The notes beneath the pieces were generated by a model. The model was given only the letters and a program-made list of their open reading frames with translations. It was not told the DNA's origin and ran no database searches. Below are positions 46,460-55,216 of a DNA stretch of 64,000 bases, in pieces. The translations under genes were made by a program, and so were the position numbers. The DNA comes from Spirosoma telluris (GTDB taxonomy: Bacteria; Bacteroidota; Bacteroidia; Cytophagales; Spirosomataceae): assembly GCA_003259005.1 (NCBI GenBank), contig QLII01000001.1, forward strand, positions 1,984,001-2,048,000, in the 5' to 3' direction. Position 1 is the first letter of the stretch, and each line of letters starts with the position of its first letter.

Positions 46460-47878
46460 ATGAACATTCGTACTCGCCTAACGCTGCTGTTCGTGTTGCT
46501 GGTCGCTTCGATCATGCTCCTGTTTACGGTATCTGTCTATTATTTATATGACCAGTTCAGGCAACAGGAATTTGAGCAGCGGCTTGAAGAAAAGGCTTTT
46601 ACTACGGTACGGCTTCGCGAAGATGTAGGCGAAGTACCCCAGGCCGATTTGCCTGTCATGGTCAATGAACAGGTTACGGTTTATAATGCCAAAGGTATCG
46701 TCTTATATAATCAAGGGAACCAGCGCCCACACTTTCCGGTAACCCCGAGTTTTCTGAGTAAAATTACCCTTCATCATCCACAATATAGTCGATTTGGCGA
46801 TCTGGAAGCCGTGGGGGTTCGACATCTCAACTCACGGGGCGACGTCCTGCTCATTGTGGCATCGGGCAATGATCGCTATGGATTGACGAAGCTTGACCGG
46901 CTGCGCGAAATTCTGTTCTCAGGCTGGCTATTGAGTCTCGTCATCGTTGGCATTGCGGGCTATCTGTTTGCTACAGATGCCCTAAGACCAGTCGCAGAAC
47001 TGATTGGTCAGGTAAACGCCATTTCGGCAACAAACATCCATGAGCGACTACGGGTTGGGCGTCAACGCGACGAACTCGCCGATTTAGCCAGCACATTTAA
47101 CGATCTGCTCAGTCGGCTCGAAGAAGCCTTCGTTTTGCAGAAGAGTTTCGTTTCACACGCTTCACATGAGTTACGGACGCCCTTAACGGTCATGATGGGT
47201 CAAATTGAAGTGACTCGCCTGCTGGCCCGCTCCACCGACGAATACGAGTCGGCCTTCGATGGACTGCTCGACGAAGTTAAGAGTATGATCCGGCTCGTAA
47301 ATGGCCTGCTTGAACTAGCCAGGGCTAGCTCTGATGCCGTCATGCTCAACCACCAGCCATTACGCATTGATGAGTTATTGTGGCAGGCCCAAAGTCAGGT
47401 TACTCACACAAAGCCCGACTACCAGATTGACATTGACTTTGATAATTTGCCTAATCAGGAAGAGGAATTGGTCATTCTGGGCGAAGAATCGCTCTTGCAG
47501 ACAGCCTTTCAGAACCTAATGGAGAATGGCTGTAAATATTCTGCCGATGAGCGTGTATCGGTCCGGATTTCCTTTGAAAGCGGCTACGTACAACTCACCT
47601 TTGCCGACCAGGGCTATGGTATTCCTGAAGCCGATTTGCCCCACATTTTTGAGCCCTTCTACCGCTCTGAAACAACCATGACGGTAAAAGGGCATGGCAT
47701 TGGTCTGGCCCTTACAAAGCGGATCATTGAATTACATCGGGGGCTCATCCGGGTTGAGTCTACTGTTGGTAAAGGCACTAAGTTTTGGATCACCCTACCT
47801 ATCCCCTACCGGTCGGAAAAGCTCCCCGAAACCACCTACTCATCTGACGAACACGCCCAAACGGAGGCAACTAATTAA
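46460..47878 (+). CDS. two-component sensor histidine kinase
   Basis: This inner-membrane kinase of 472 residues is the partner of the response regulator just upstream. It has two helices (LTLLFVLLVASIMLLFTVSV and LFSGWLLSLVIVGIAGYLF) around a periplasmic sensor of about 130 residues, a HAMP-like linker, the H-box SFVSHASHELRTPLTVM, an N-box NLMENGCKYS and G boxes DQGYGIPE and KGHGIGLALTKRI. The sensor has no Cys but several His residues, compatible with a metal signal. The ATG at 46460 (MNIRTRLTLLF) is chosen; an upstream frame would come from the inverted repeat. Confidence 0.9.
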   Translation: MNIRTRLTLLFVLLVASIMLLFTVSVYYLYDQFRQQEFEQRLEEKAFTTVRLREDVGEVPQADLPVMVNEQVTVYNAKGIVLYNQGNQRPHFPVTPSFLSKITLHHPQYSRFGDLEAVGVRHLNSRGDVLLIVASGNDRYGLTKLDRLREILFSGWLLSLVIVGIAGYLFATDALRPVAELIGQVNAISATNIHERLRVGRQRDELADLASTFNDLLSRLEEAFVLQKSFVSHASHELRTPLTVMMGQIEVTRLLARSTDEYESAFDGLLDEVKSMIRLVNGLLELARASSDAVMLNHQPLRIDELLWQAQSQVTHTKPDYQIDIDFDNLPNQEEELVILGEESLLQTAFQNLMENGCKYSADERVSVRISFESGYVQLTFADQGYGIPEADLPHIFEPFYRSETTMTVKGHGIGLALTKRIIELHRGLIRVESTVGKGTKFWITLPIPYRSEKLPETTYSSDEHAQTEATN

Positions 47879-47920
47879 CCGTGTGCAGGCGCGGCTACAA
47901 CTACTCGTCCAATTGAGTTT

Positions 47921-47999
47921 CTATAGATTACCAGATTCTATCGCCCTTATAGTCAGTCATTTAGTTACCTAAAGAATCTATAAAAACAATAGAATCTAT
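47921..47999. repeat. imperfect repeats of AGATTCTAT
   Basis: AGATTCTAT (47933-47941) is mirrored at 47989-47997, with further copies between. The words recur in the gap at 14465-14548. The function is unknown. Confidence 0.5.
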
Positions 48000-48044
48000 T
48001 TTAGCAAAGCACTCGCCTGTACCTTTCCGTTTTGCCAGTATCTC

Positions 48045-48083
48045 ATAAAAAAAGCAGGAACTCGTAGCTCCTGCTTTTTTTAT
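48045..48083. terminator. 18-bp bidirectional terminator
   Basis: ATAAAAAAAGCAGGA... pairs with ...TCCTGCTTTTTTTAT around CGT, with one mismatch in 18. It lies between the kinase (plus strand) and dabB (minus strand) stops and carries T-runs on both sides. Confidence 0.88.
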
Positions 48084-48102
48084 TCTTGAGTAAAGTACTC
48101 GA

Positions 48103-49974
48103 TTAGTAAGACCGATAGGCCATTTCATACATTGACTTCTGATAGGGCCCCAGAAAAATCCGTGCATAGATCCGCATAATCGCGAGACCATCAATAATGA
48201 AACTTAGTGAAGTAAAGAACGCCAAAACGGCCTGGTTCTCGTGAATATGGGTGAACATCAGATCTTCGCCAATAAAGGTTGGTGTGATCGGAAATCCAGA
48301 TACTCCCAAACAGGACAGGAGAAAAATAAAGGCAAGCACCGGATGCTTCTGCGAATACCCATGAAATTGCTGTAGATTCAGGCTCTTCTCAATCGACTTC
48401 AATCGGCTAAGGCAAATAAAACCAACAGTTCCCGCAACAAAAACACCACTCAAATACAGTAATCCCTGAGAAGAGTAATCAAATGCCTCATTAAAGGAAA
48501 TAGCCAGGACCACAAAGAAGTGGTTCATTATGGTTAGTAACCAGGCCACCCGAGCCCGTTTCCGCTCGGTAAATGACTTGAGCACCATAACTACCGCCGT
48601 AAATGAGAACGCAACGGGTAAACAAGTCAGAATGGATGCAGGGACAATTTCTCGATTGTACAAACAAAATAAGCCAATGAGATAAAACGGTACGAATACA
48701 ATCACCAATCTGTTCAGCGTCATGAAATTCAGGCGATTGCCTACCCATTTTGCGGGATTCCACAAATAGCGGTATAGTAATGAATCCAGATTCCACTCCT
48801 TAATGCCTAACATATAAAATGTATTGGCAAGTCGTTTAGGCAGAAAATCCTCCATAGAGCGTTGGGGCGGATAAAACGTGTAGAACTGTTCCCGAATCAG
48901 GTAGCTTACGACCGATGGAGAAACCAGCAGTTGATAGGTCCGCAGAAATGCATTTCCGGCAAAGTGGAATAAAGCCAGACTTTCCAGACCAGCCGCCACT
49001 TCAATAAACATCAGCCCAATCTGGGCAATCGACGCATAGGCAATCTGGGCTTTGATTGACGACTGCACCCGGGCAATTCCCGTTGAAACAATCGTAGTCG
49101 TTAAACCAATAACGGCAATAAGTATACGCACCGATGTCTGCTGCTCCCAGAAAGGAAATGTTCGTAGCAGCAAGAATACCCCTAAATGAACGGCCAGAGA
49201 GCCATAAAATATAGCACTGGAGGGTGTTGGCCCTTCCATTGCCCGTGGTAACCAGGAAGAAAAAGGCAACTGGGCTGATTTTGCCGATGCCGATGCCAGA
49301 ATCATCAGGGAAATAAAGACGCCAATCACACTATGTATTTGCAGATGCTCGTGCACTAAGGCATAATCGCCAAGCTTAATAAACGTAATATTTTCATGCC
49401 ATAGGTGATGACTCATCCACATGGCCAATAGCAGACCAACGTCCCCAATCCGGTAAACCGAAAATACCTTCACTGCATTTTTTACAGGCAAATACTTATC
49501 CCGATAAAACGCTATCAGCAAAAACGACGAAATGCCTAGTATTTCCCAGCCAATAAACAACGTCTCAAAGTTCCCCGAAAAGATGGTGATGTTATACCCA
49601 ATGTAGAAGAACAGGATCGTATTGAAGAAGCGTTTATACCCTCGTTCCCGGTGGAGATAATACCGGCTATATACGGTAACCAGAAATGTCAGTATTGATC
49701 CAACAAACAGGTACACAGCCGTGATTGGATCGAAATAAAAATCAATCAGGAATTCGTAATCGCCCGCACTCAGTAAAACTATGTCCTTGAGATTGAGTGG
49801 CTCATGCCCATTTAGTAACCAATAAACCAGAAAGCCAAGCGATAAGCCAACGTGTAAACCGACAAATACAAAGCAGGTCCAGGAAATAAGCATTTCCTTT
49901 TTTTCGGGAATTAACAGGAGTACTAAAAAACCCAAAACAGGAATAAGGATGAAAACTTGAAGAAACGATGCCAT
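48103..49974 (-). CDS. dabB: DabB-type proton-conducting membrane subunit (NuoL-like) of an inorganic-carbon uptake complex
   Basis: This protein has 623 residues and about 14-16 helices of the NuoL/MrpA family. Its core is SAKSAQLPFSSWLPRAMEGP, the conserved antiporter helix, with RVQSSIKAQIAYASIAQIGLM. Unlike true complex I subunits it stands alone with a DUF2309 protein, 9 bases upstream on the same strand, which is the defining arrangement of DabAB (also called MpsAB). Proton flow through DabB is thought to drive CO2 hydration by DabA in the cytosol. It is longer than typical DabB (about 550). No other nuo genes are present. Confidence 0.86.
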   Translation of the reverse strand: MASFLQVFILIPVLGFLVLLLIPEKKEMLISWTCFVFVGLHVGLSLGFLVYWLLNGHEPLNLKDIVLLSAGDYEFLIDFYFDPITAVYLFVGSILTFLVTVYSRYYLHRERGYKRFFNTILFFYIGYNITIFSGNFETLFIGWEILGISSFLLIAFYRDKYLPVKNAVKVFSVYRIGDVGLLLAMWMSHHLWHENITFIKLGDYALVHEHLQIHSVIGVFISLMILASASAKSAQLPFSSWLPRAMEGPTPSSAIFYGSLAVHLGVFLLLRTFPFWEQQTSVRILIAVIGLTTTIVSTGIARVQSSIKAQIAYASIAQIGLMFIEVAAGLESLALFHFAGNAFLRTYQLLVSPSVVSYLIREQFYTFYPPQRSMEDFLPKRLANTFYMLGIKEWNLDSLLYRYLWNPAKWVGNRLNFMTLNRLVIVFVPFYLIGLFCLYNREIVPASILTCLPVAFSFTAVVMVLKSFTERKRARVAWLLTIMNHFFVVLAISFNEAFDYSSQGLLYLSGVFVAGTVGFICLSRLKSIEKSLNLQQFHGYSQKHPVLAFIFLLSCLGVSGFPITPTFIGEDLMFTHIHENQAVLAFFTSLSFIIDGLAIMRIYARIFLGPYQKSMYEMAYRSY

Positions 49975-49983
49975 GGGCTAATC

Positions 49984-52479
49984 TTAAGAAAGGATGTAAA
50001 TAGGGAGATCTTCCTGATGGGTTTCAAGAATAGGCGTAATATCAGATACCGTATCAATATGATCCATCAAGAGTTTGTACGGAAGAAAAGCGCCTTCTTT
50101 AAACACATAAAACGTCTGTGTTTGGGGATCTACGACCATCAAATGCACCCATTCGTTAATAAACCATTCGTAGGTGGCATACAACTCCTGAATGACTTTC
50201 AACACGATATCCGGGAAATGCTCAATAATGAAAAACATCCGAATGGGATCATGTACTTCAATCATTTGGCTGGGCAAACCGGGTCGCAGATCGCCATCCA
50301 TTCCGTTGGCTACGCCAATCAGACCCATAACGTTATGAGGCAGTTTTGTGCCTGCTCCCAACTGTTGGTTATCGACTCGCGAAAAGAAATATTCAAGATT
50401 AATCCCCCCCGTTACCGGCGCTGCCGCTTTGAGAATAGTAAATAAGTATTTGCCCTCTGGGTCTACCTGATAATCATACGAATTCAGGAATGAGCGTCTA
50501 TCCAGAAATAAGCTTTTGGTTAACGACCGTCGGCCAATAATAGTCAGCGCATTGGTCGCATGGTTAAGCTCAGGTCGGGGCTCAAACAGGGAAACTGACC
50601 GCTCCCGAATTTTTTCGTGAATCCGCTTGGGGCTTAACTTGCTGTCGATTGACTCAAATCGTCTCGACCGTTCTTTGGCATTATAATCCAGTGCTTCCGC
50701 AAACGTAGCTATGGCTGCTTTATGTTTTTCTAAATTTTCAGGTGAAAGCGACGCTTCATCAAAGAAAGCGACTTCGTCCCGGGTGGTATCGTGCAGGGCA
50801 CCAATAAACTGAGTCGTAGCCGGAATATCGACCCCTTTCGAGCGAAGAATCGCCCGAACTTGGGGATGGTTAGCCATGTAGGACATAGCCCGCGCATTCA
50901 CGGAACCAGCCCGGCCCGAACAGGCTCCACAGTCATAAGCAGCATAATGCGGGTTATTGACACTGCTGGCTCCGTGCCCAACGATATAAACAATAGAGGC
51001 AAAGTTCTCCACTAAACCTATGCTTTTCAAAAGTCCTTCAACACGAACGGCCATTTCGTCTATCGTATACCCAATCTGTAGTCCATTTTCCCGATCCGCC
51101 AGGTTTGTATTTTCAATCGTTAGGCGCGATAAATTGTCCATGTGCTTAAACGACGAAGCAGCAGCTGGAGTCATGCTTGGCCTGAAAATATTCGCGAACA
51201 AGCGCAAAGCCGCCCAGAAGCCCAACGTTTGGGAGATTAGCCAACCGCTATGAAACGAATGAGCGTGTTTATTGAAGTGTAAGTCCTGTTGCCGCTTGCT
51301 TTTGGACTCACTCTCTTTAATTAAGTGCCTGGGGCTAATGGGAACGGGGCAAATTTTAGTATAATATTTCCCTTCTTCTGGCTGGTAAAAACAATCGACG
51401 CCAAAAAAACCTGGTGTGCCAAACGTTTCGCAGGCAGGGTCAAACTCTTCCAGATAGCGCCGTAATGAACACTCCCGATCATCAATACAGAACATCGCCT
51501 GAAAGCTTTTAAGGGCTATGGGGATATTATCATGTGGCTCAAATTCAAGGCCAGCGACTACCTGATCGTAATAACTCCACTCAAATGCTTCCTGCCAGAT
51601 AACCATAATATCACTGAGTTCGGTATCTGGTATGTCGGCAAACAAATCGATAGGTTTATGCTGTAACCAGTTTCCTAATGGAGTCCAATCATTCCCAAAT
51701 TGATAATAGAGTGCGTCAATTTCTAATAAGAGTTCAAAGACAATCAGGTCATGGAGCGAAATCTTTCGGGTATCCAGTAGGGTTTCGGGCAGGTCTTCTA
51801 CAACTCCTACTAAACCAGACCAACCCGCATGGGCAAACTGCTGATCAAAGAGGTAGTGTTCATAAAGAGATTCATCGCCAACCAGAAGGGTTAATAGCTC
51901 CGGAATGGTACACTCGGTTGTCAGAAAAAGCTTTTTTGCCTGTTTTGTTCTGAAAACACTCGTGAAGCTGGTTTGCTCCATTTCGCGCATCGACGACAGG
52001 AAATCTTTGTCCCGAATCGGGAAGTTCCAGATTGAAATGCCCTGATCGAGGTAACTGCAAAGGATTCGAAAAAGGATTGGGTGAACCATGGAGTCCAGGT
52101 CAATATGATATTCCTTTTTCCAGTTTGCCCGTAATGACCCAATTCTTGGCTGGCGGGCTGTTTTATAAGGATAGTTTATAGCTTTTTCAGCCCACACCTT
52201 CGCCAAGTTCGCCCCTTTTCGCTCGACAATAACACGCTGAAGTACATCCTCTCGAATTCGTTTAGATGCATAATGAGCGCGAAATTCATCTAACGATAGG
52301 GATGTCTTATAGCCAAATAGTTCGGATGCCTTTTGAAGCGCTTTATGGAATTTTAGCGTCTGAAAGGCGTGTAAAGTATTGTGATGAACAAAGTCTTTTA
52401 AGGGTGCCTGGGCGGGCAGATAATGCTTCAATTCATGAAGCACTTCATGCTCATCAAATAAAGATGTGTGTGTTTTCAT
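49984..52479 (-). CDS. dabA: DabA (DUF2309), carbonic-anhydrase-like subunit of an inorganic-carbon uptake complex
   Basis: This soluble zinc protein of 831 residues belongs to DUF2309. The beta-carbonic-anhydrase-like zinc site is visible as Cys331 and Asp333 in MFCIDDREC, His502 in YIVGHGASSVNN and Cys517 in AAYDCGACSGRAG, with the same spacing as in characterised DabA. The protein traps CO2 as bicarbonate, energised by DabB. The ATG at 52479 (MKTHTSLFDEHEVLHE) begins the conserved part; the frame continues 18 codons further as a poor extension. In heterotrophs DabAB supports anaplerotic carboxylation at air-level CO2. In this window dabA precedes dabB. Confidence 0.9.
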   Translation of the reverse strand: MKTHTSLFDEHEVLHELKHYLPAQAPLKDFVHHNTLHAFQTLKFHKALQKASELFGYKTSLSLDEFRAHYASKRIREDVLQRVIVERKGANLAKVWAEKAINYPYKTARQPRIGSLRANWKKEYHIDLDSMVHPILFRILCSYLDQGISIWNFPIRDKDFLSSMREMEQTSFTSVFRTKQAKKLFLTTECTIPELLTLLVGDESLYEHYLFDQQFAHAGWSGLVGVVEDLPETLLDTRKISLHDLIVFELLLEIDALYYQFGNDWTPLGNWLQHKPIDLFADIPDTELSDIMVIWQEAFEWSYYDQVVAGLEFEPHDNIPIALKSFQAMFCIDDRECSLRRYLEEFDPACETFGTPGFFGVDCFYQPEEGKYYTKICPVPISPRHLIKESESKSKRQQDLHFNKHAHSFHSGWLISQTLGFWAALRLFANIFRPSMTPAAASSFKHMDNLSRLTIENTNLADRENGLQIGYTIDEMAVRVEGLLKSIGLVENFASIVYIVGHGASSVNNPHYAAYDCGACSGRAGSVNARAMSYMANHPQVRAILRSKGVDIPATTQFIGALHDTTRDEVAFFDEASLSPENLEKHKAAIATFAEALDYNAKERSRRFESIDSKLSPKRIHEKIRERSVSLFEPRPELNHATNALTIIGRRSLTKSLFLDRRSFLNSYDYQVDPEGKYLFTILKAAAPVTGGINLEYFFSRVDNQQLGAGTKLPHNVMGLIGVANGMDGDLRPGLPSQMIEVHDPIRMFFIIEHFPDIVLKVIQELYATYEWFINEWVHLMVVDPQTQTFYVFKEGAFLPYKLLMDHIDTVSDITPILETHQEDLPIYILS

Positions 52480-52649
52480 AGTAACGGTAGGTAAGTAACG
52501 GCTTATTTTTAATGGTAATAAGCACGCTGCCAAGCTTTTATCACAAAAGTTGGAACAGAATGAGTCAATAAAATTTATGGCTCAAGTAGAAAAAAATCAC
52601 CAAGTACACTACTGGTCCTAATAGAGAGCAGCATCTAAGTGGTCAGAGC

Positions 52650-53006
52650 TTATAGTCTAAAATTCTCGAACAGAACAAACAGAGGCAGCGGTCGCTGGAC
52701 GCCAACCAGCGTATCTGACAGACGTGAAGGAGCACACGTAAACTGAATGTGAAGAAGAGCAACAGTTAGGGCATCAAAACGAGGCAGAAATGGTAACGTG
52801 CCACGTTCTCTATGCTCTTCTTCATTTTCGCGAAAATCATCGGTTTCAATGTAAACCGATTTCGATTCTGATGAATGTGGTAAAGCTGATCCGTACCATT
52901 TATTCGTTATCTGTCCAGTAGATTCAGTCACTAGAGAATGAGATACAGAAATTACCAACCCTTCTCCTAGCTGGAGAAGCAACCCAAAAAGGATAAAGCG
53001 TTTCAC
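52650..53006 (-). CDS. small secreted hypothetical protein
   Basis: This frame has 118 codons, beginning with GTG at 53006. The N-terminus (MKRFILFGLLLQLGEGLVISVSHS) may be a signal peptide. The rest is charged and ends with FTCAPSRLSDTLVGVQRPLPLF, which resembles the Cys/Pro-Pro tails of small metal-linked Bacteroidota proteins. There is no recognisable domain. Coding is plausible from the signal-peptide shape and the lack of an alternative gene, but it is not proven. No clear promoter is seen. Confidence 0.42.
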   Translation of the reverse strand: MKRFILFGLLLQLGEGLVISVSHSLVTESTGQITNKWYGSALPHSSESKSVYIETDDFRENEEEHRERGTLPFLPRFDALTVALLHIQFTCAPSRLSDTLVGVQRPLPLFVLFENFRL

Positions 53007-53320
53007 GAATTTTCTGTATTATGTATTCGTACACTGTTGACTCAGTGTTGTACTGATCTAAAGGATAATTTAAGGTCAAATACGCTGTTTGACAAGATTT
53101 TTTATCGTATTTTAATATAATTATTGAATTTCTAAGAAACAGCCAACTTGATCTTGTATAGAGTAAATCTTTTTTTAACTCCCTTTTAATCTAAAAAAAA
53201 TTAAAAACGCGATTAAAAAAAGAGTGTACTACAAAAGGAAATAGAATTTCCCCGTAGTACACTCGAAAAGAGTACCTGAATGTATCGACTAAACAGGCCC
53301 GTTTACCAATTAAATTTCTT
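53007..53320. other. AT-rich intergenic region
   Basis: This 314-base stretch is low in GC and contains only the strong hairpin at 53222-53264 (listed separately) and poly-A/T runs around 53100-53215. No gene or RNA is recognised. Confidence 0.6.
53222..53264 (-). terminator. strong terminator of the ABC/GntR operon
   Basis: GAGTGTACTAC pairs with GTAGTACACTC, and an inner GGAAAT/ATTTCC stem extends the hairpin. On the minus strand it is followed by TTTTTTT, 56 bases after the last operon gene. Its outer half-sites AGTGTACTA/TAGTACACT match those of the operator at 56086-56109. Confidence 0.85.
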
Positions 53321-54007
53321 TTACTTAAGCCACTTCAGGGCTTGTCCACGTACTTGTATTTCAGCCTTCGGCGATAGTGCTTTTGTGAAAGCTTCCGTCT
53401 GTGTATTATTCAATTGCACCCCACTCGAATCCTGCACAATAGTTCGTAATGATTTGTATTGATCAGCGCCTAAGACCGCAAAACTATTCGCACTGGCCGT
53501 TAGGTCAAATGAGTCGGAAATAATCAGTTTATTGGTTCGGAGCCGACTGTTTCTCAACGCTATCGTGAGCTTATTTCCTTTAAACTCCGACAACGTTAGT
53601 CGGGCATTTTCGACACGTAATGTCTGCCAGTCAGGTAACCAGAGCACCAATCGAATGCTCAACTCCCGATCTGCTTCATCGCGTGGCTCGCTCTGATAGC
53701 CACTATAATCCGGTGTAAACGATACAAACGCGGTATCACCCTGCTGGCGGAACCGGAAGAATTTTACCAGCCCTGGGGCGACTAATGCCTGCGGTTTATC
53801 TGCGCTATGCATCAGCATAATTTCGTTGGCAGGTGTTCCTTCAACAACCCAATGGTTCACACGTGGCAAGCTTCGCTTTTCGAAATCCTGGTACGGATTG
53901 CGCCAGTCAATTTTGTCGTACTCCTGCTTTAGTAATACGTCGGTTGCTACCATGCCCATCAATGTGATAAGGGCAATAATTGCCAAAAGAATATAGCTTG
54001 TTTTCAT
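53321..54007 (-). CDS. secreted/membrane-anchored hypothetical protein of the ABC operon (GIN-like?)
   Basis: This 228-residue protein has an N-terminal helix (YILLAIIALITLMGMVATDV) and then a soluble, beta-rich domain. Repeating units such as LRVENARLTLSEFKGNKLTIALRNSRLRTNKLIISDS suggest a right-handed beta-helix or a GIN-like (DUF2807) fold. This is a fold guess. It is the last gene of an operon with GntR, permease and ATPase, starting 7 bases after the GntR stop, so it probably works with this ABC system at the cell envelope. Confidence 0.65.
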   Translation of the reverse strand: MKTSYILLAIIALITLMGMVATDVLLKQEYDKIDWRNPYQDFEKRSLPRVNHWVVEGTPANEIMLMHSADKPQALVAPGLVKFFRFRQQGDTAFVSFTPDYSGYQSEPRDEADRELSIRLVLWLPDWQTLRVENARLTLSEFKGNKLTIALRNSRLRTNKLIISDSFDLTASANSFAVLGADQYKSLRTIVQDSSGVQLNNTQTEAFTKALSPKAEIQVRGQALKWLK

Positions 54008-54014
54008 AGATATT

Positions 54015-54386
54015 TTACTGATAATGAGCCACTAAAAACTGCTCGTAGCGTTTTTCAATTTCTGCCAGGTCAATGCCGAGTAAATACAGGTTCTTAAAAA
54101 AAACGGGTAGGTCATTCTCTAAAAACTGCTCGCGCCGATAGGCTCGAATACGGTCGGCAGCATCGTCTGTAGGAAAATAGCCAATGCCCCGTTTGTTGGC
54201 AATCACCCCTTTCTGACCTAAAAAATCATAGGTTCGCATTACGGTATTGGGATTTACCTCTAGCTCAGCGGCAAGGTCTCGTACCGATGGAATCTTTTCG
54301 CCTGCGGGCCAGCGTCCCAGCAACACCTGCTCGCTTACGTGTTCGGCAATTTGCAGGTATATAGCTTGTTTGTCTCGAAAATCCAT
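54015..54386 (-). CDS. GntR-family (YtrA-type) transcriptional regulator
   Basis: This is a short 123-residue regulator with a winged helix typical of GntR (QIAEHVSEQVLLGRWPAGEK, then VRDLAAELEVNPNTVMRTYDFL, GVIANKRGIGYFPT). It lacks the large ligand domain and has only a short helical tail, as in the YtrA subfamily, which regulates ABC transporter operons from within. It lies 2 bases after the permease gene. It probably represses its own operon at the palindrome 56086-56109. Confidence 0.88.
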   Translation of the reverse strand: MDFRDKQAIYLQIAEHVSEQVLLGRWPAGEKIPSVRDLAAELEVNPNTVMRTYDFLGQKGVIANKRGIGYFPTDDAADRIRAYRREQFLENDLPVFFKNLYLLGIDLAEIEKRYEQFLVAHYQ

Positions 54387-54388
54387 CG

Positions 54389-55216
54389 TTATACCTCCCG
54401 TTCTTTTAGCCGAACATAGGCTGTGATGTACAATAAAATGATGACTGTAATACCGATTAGATACCGCAGTTGGTTACCAATCGGTTGAGGCAGATTGACG
54501 GTCCGATACTGAGAGGGTGATTTAGCTACAGCTTCGGCAAACGGTGTTATACTATTCATTATGCTAGAGCCTGCCAGGGTATGCAACAGCATATTGTTCC
54601 CAACTGTACCAAAAATGATCAGGGCAAAGGCAATCACAATAACCAAAGGCAGCGTATATCGCCGGACGAGCAGCGAAAATGCCAATGTAAATGAATGCAG
54701 TAAGGCAGTAAAAACCCATAATTGAGCAGGAATATCGCTGAGGCTCTTTTCATCAAAAAAAGACTTGAGTTGAAAAAGACCACCCTGCATGCGAATCACA
54801 GTAACTTGCTCTGGGCTCCAATTGCGATTATTAACAAAAGCAGTCCCGATGGCGTCTAACATACCAAAAACGGATAGATAGACGACCCTAAACCCAAGCC
54901 CCGAAATAAGCCAGATAAGCATAATTTTTTCAGCCTGTGATGCTGGTTGCATCAAATAGGTAATTGCTCGTTCTTTCTGATTCAGTATTGACGTTTGCTG
55001 GAGTGTAAATACGTACCAGCAAGGCCAGCCCAACATAAAAAACAGAATATACCGTAACTCACTTACCGAGCCAGGAGACCCCTGATAGACAAAGGCCCCT
55101 AACACAAATAAACTACATATCAACAGACCAGTATTGGCCAGCAGTTGCCCACGATTGTCTATAAAATACTTGCGTAGTAACCGCCCAAAGCGGATTATCG
55201 AAAATGTCTGATTCAT
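54389..55216 (-). CDS. ABC transporter permease-like membrane protein
   Basis: This 275-residue protein has six predicted helices (for example LLICSLFVLGAFVYQG, FTLAFSLLVRRYTLPLVIVIAFALIIF, YLIGITVIILLYITAYV). Helix spacing and the cytosolic N-terminus fit ABC-2-type permeases. It overlaps the ATPase gene by 4 bases and is followed directly by the GntR gene, so the set encodes a small exporter or membrane-stress system. The substrate is unknown. Confidence 0.78.
   Translation of the reverse strand: MNQTFSIIRFGRLLRKYFIDNRGQLLANTGLLICSLFVLGAFVYQGSPGSVSELRYILFFMLGWPCWYVFTLQQTSILNQKERAITYLMQPASQAEKIMLIWLISGLGFRVVYLSVFGMLDAIGTAFVNNRNWSPEQVTVIRMQGGLFQLKSFFDEKSLSDIPAQLWVFTALLHSFTLAFSLLVRRYTLPLVIVIAFALIIFGTVGNNMLLHTLAGSSIMNSITPFAEAVAKSPSQYRTVNLPQPIGNQLRYLIGITVIILLYITAYVRLKEREV

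Noticed and set aside
46403..46460. Longer kinase start 19 codons upstream
   Set aside because: The added residues would be coded by the pyrimidine arm of the inverted repeat (Pro/Phe/Ser-rich), not a natural N-terminus.
48103..49974. NuoL subunit of respiratory complex I
   Set aside because: No other nuo genes are present, and it is directly coupled to a DUF2309 protein, the hallmark of DabAB.
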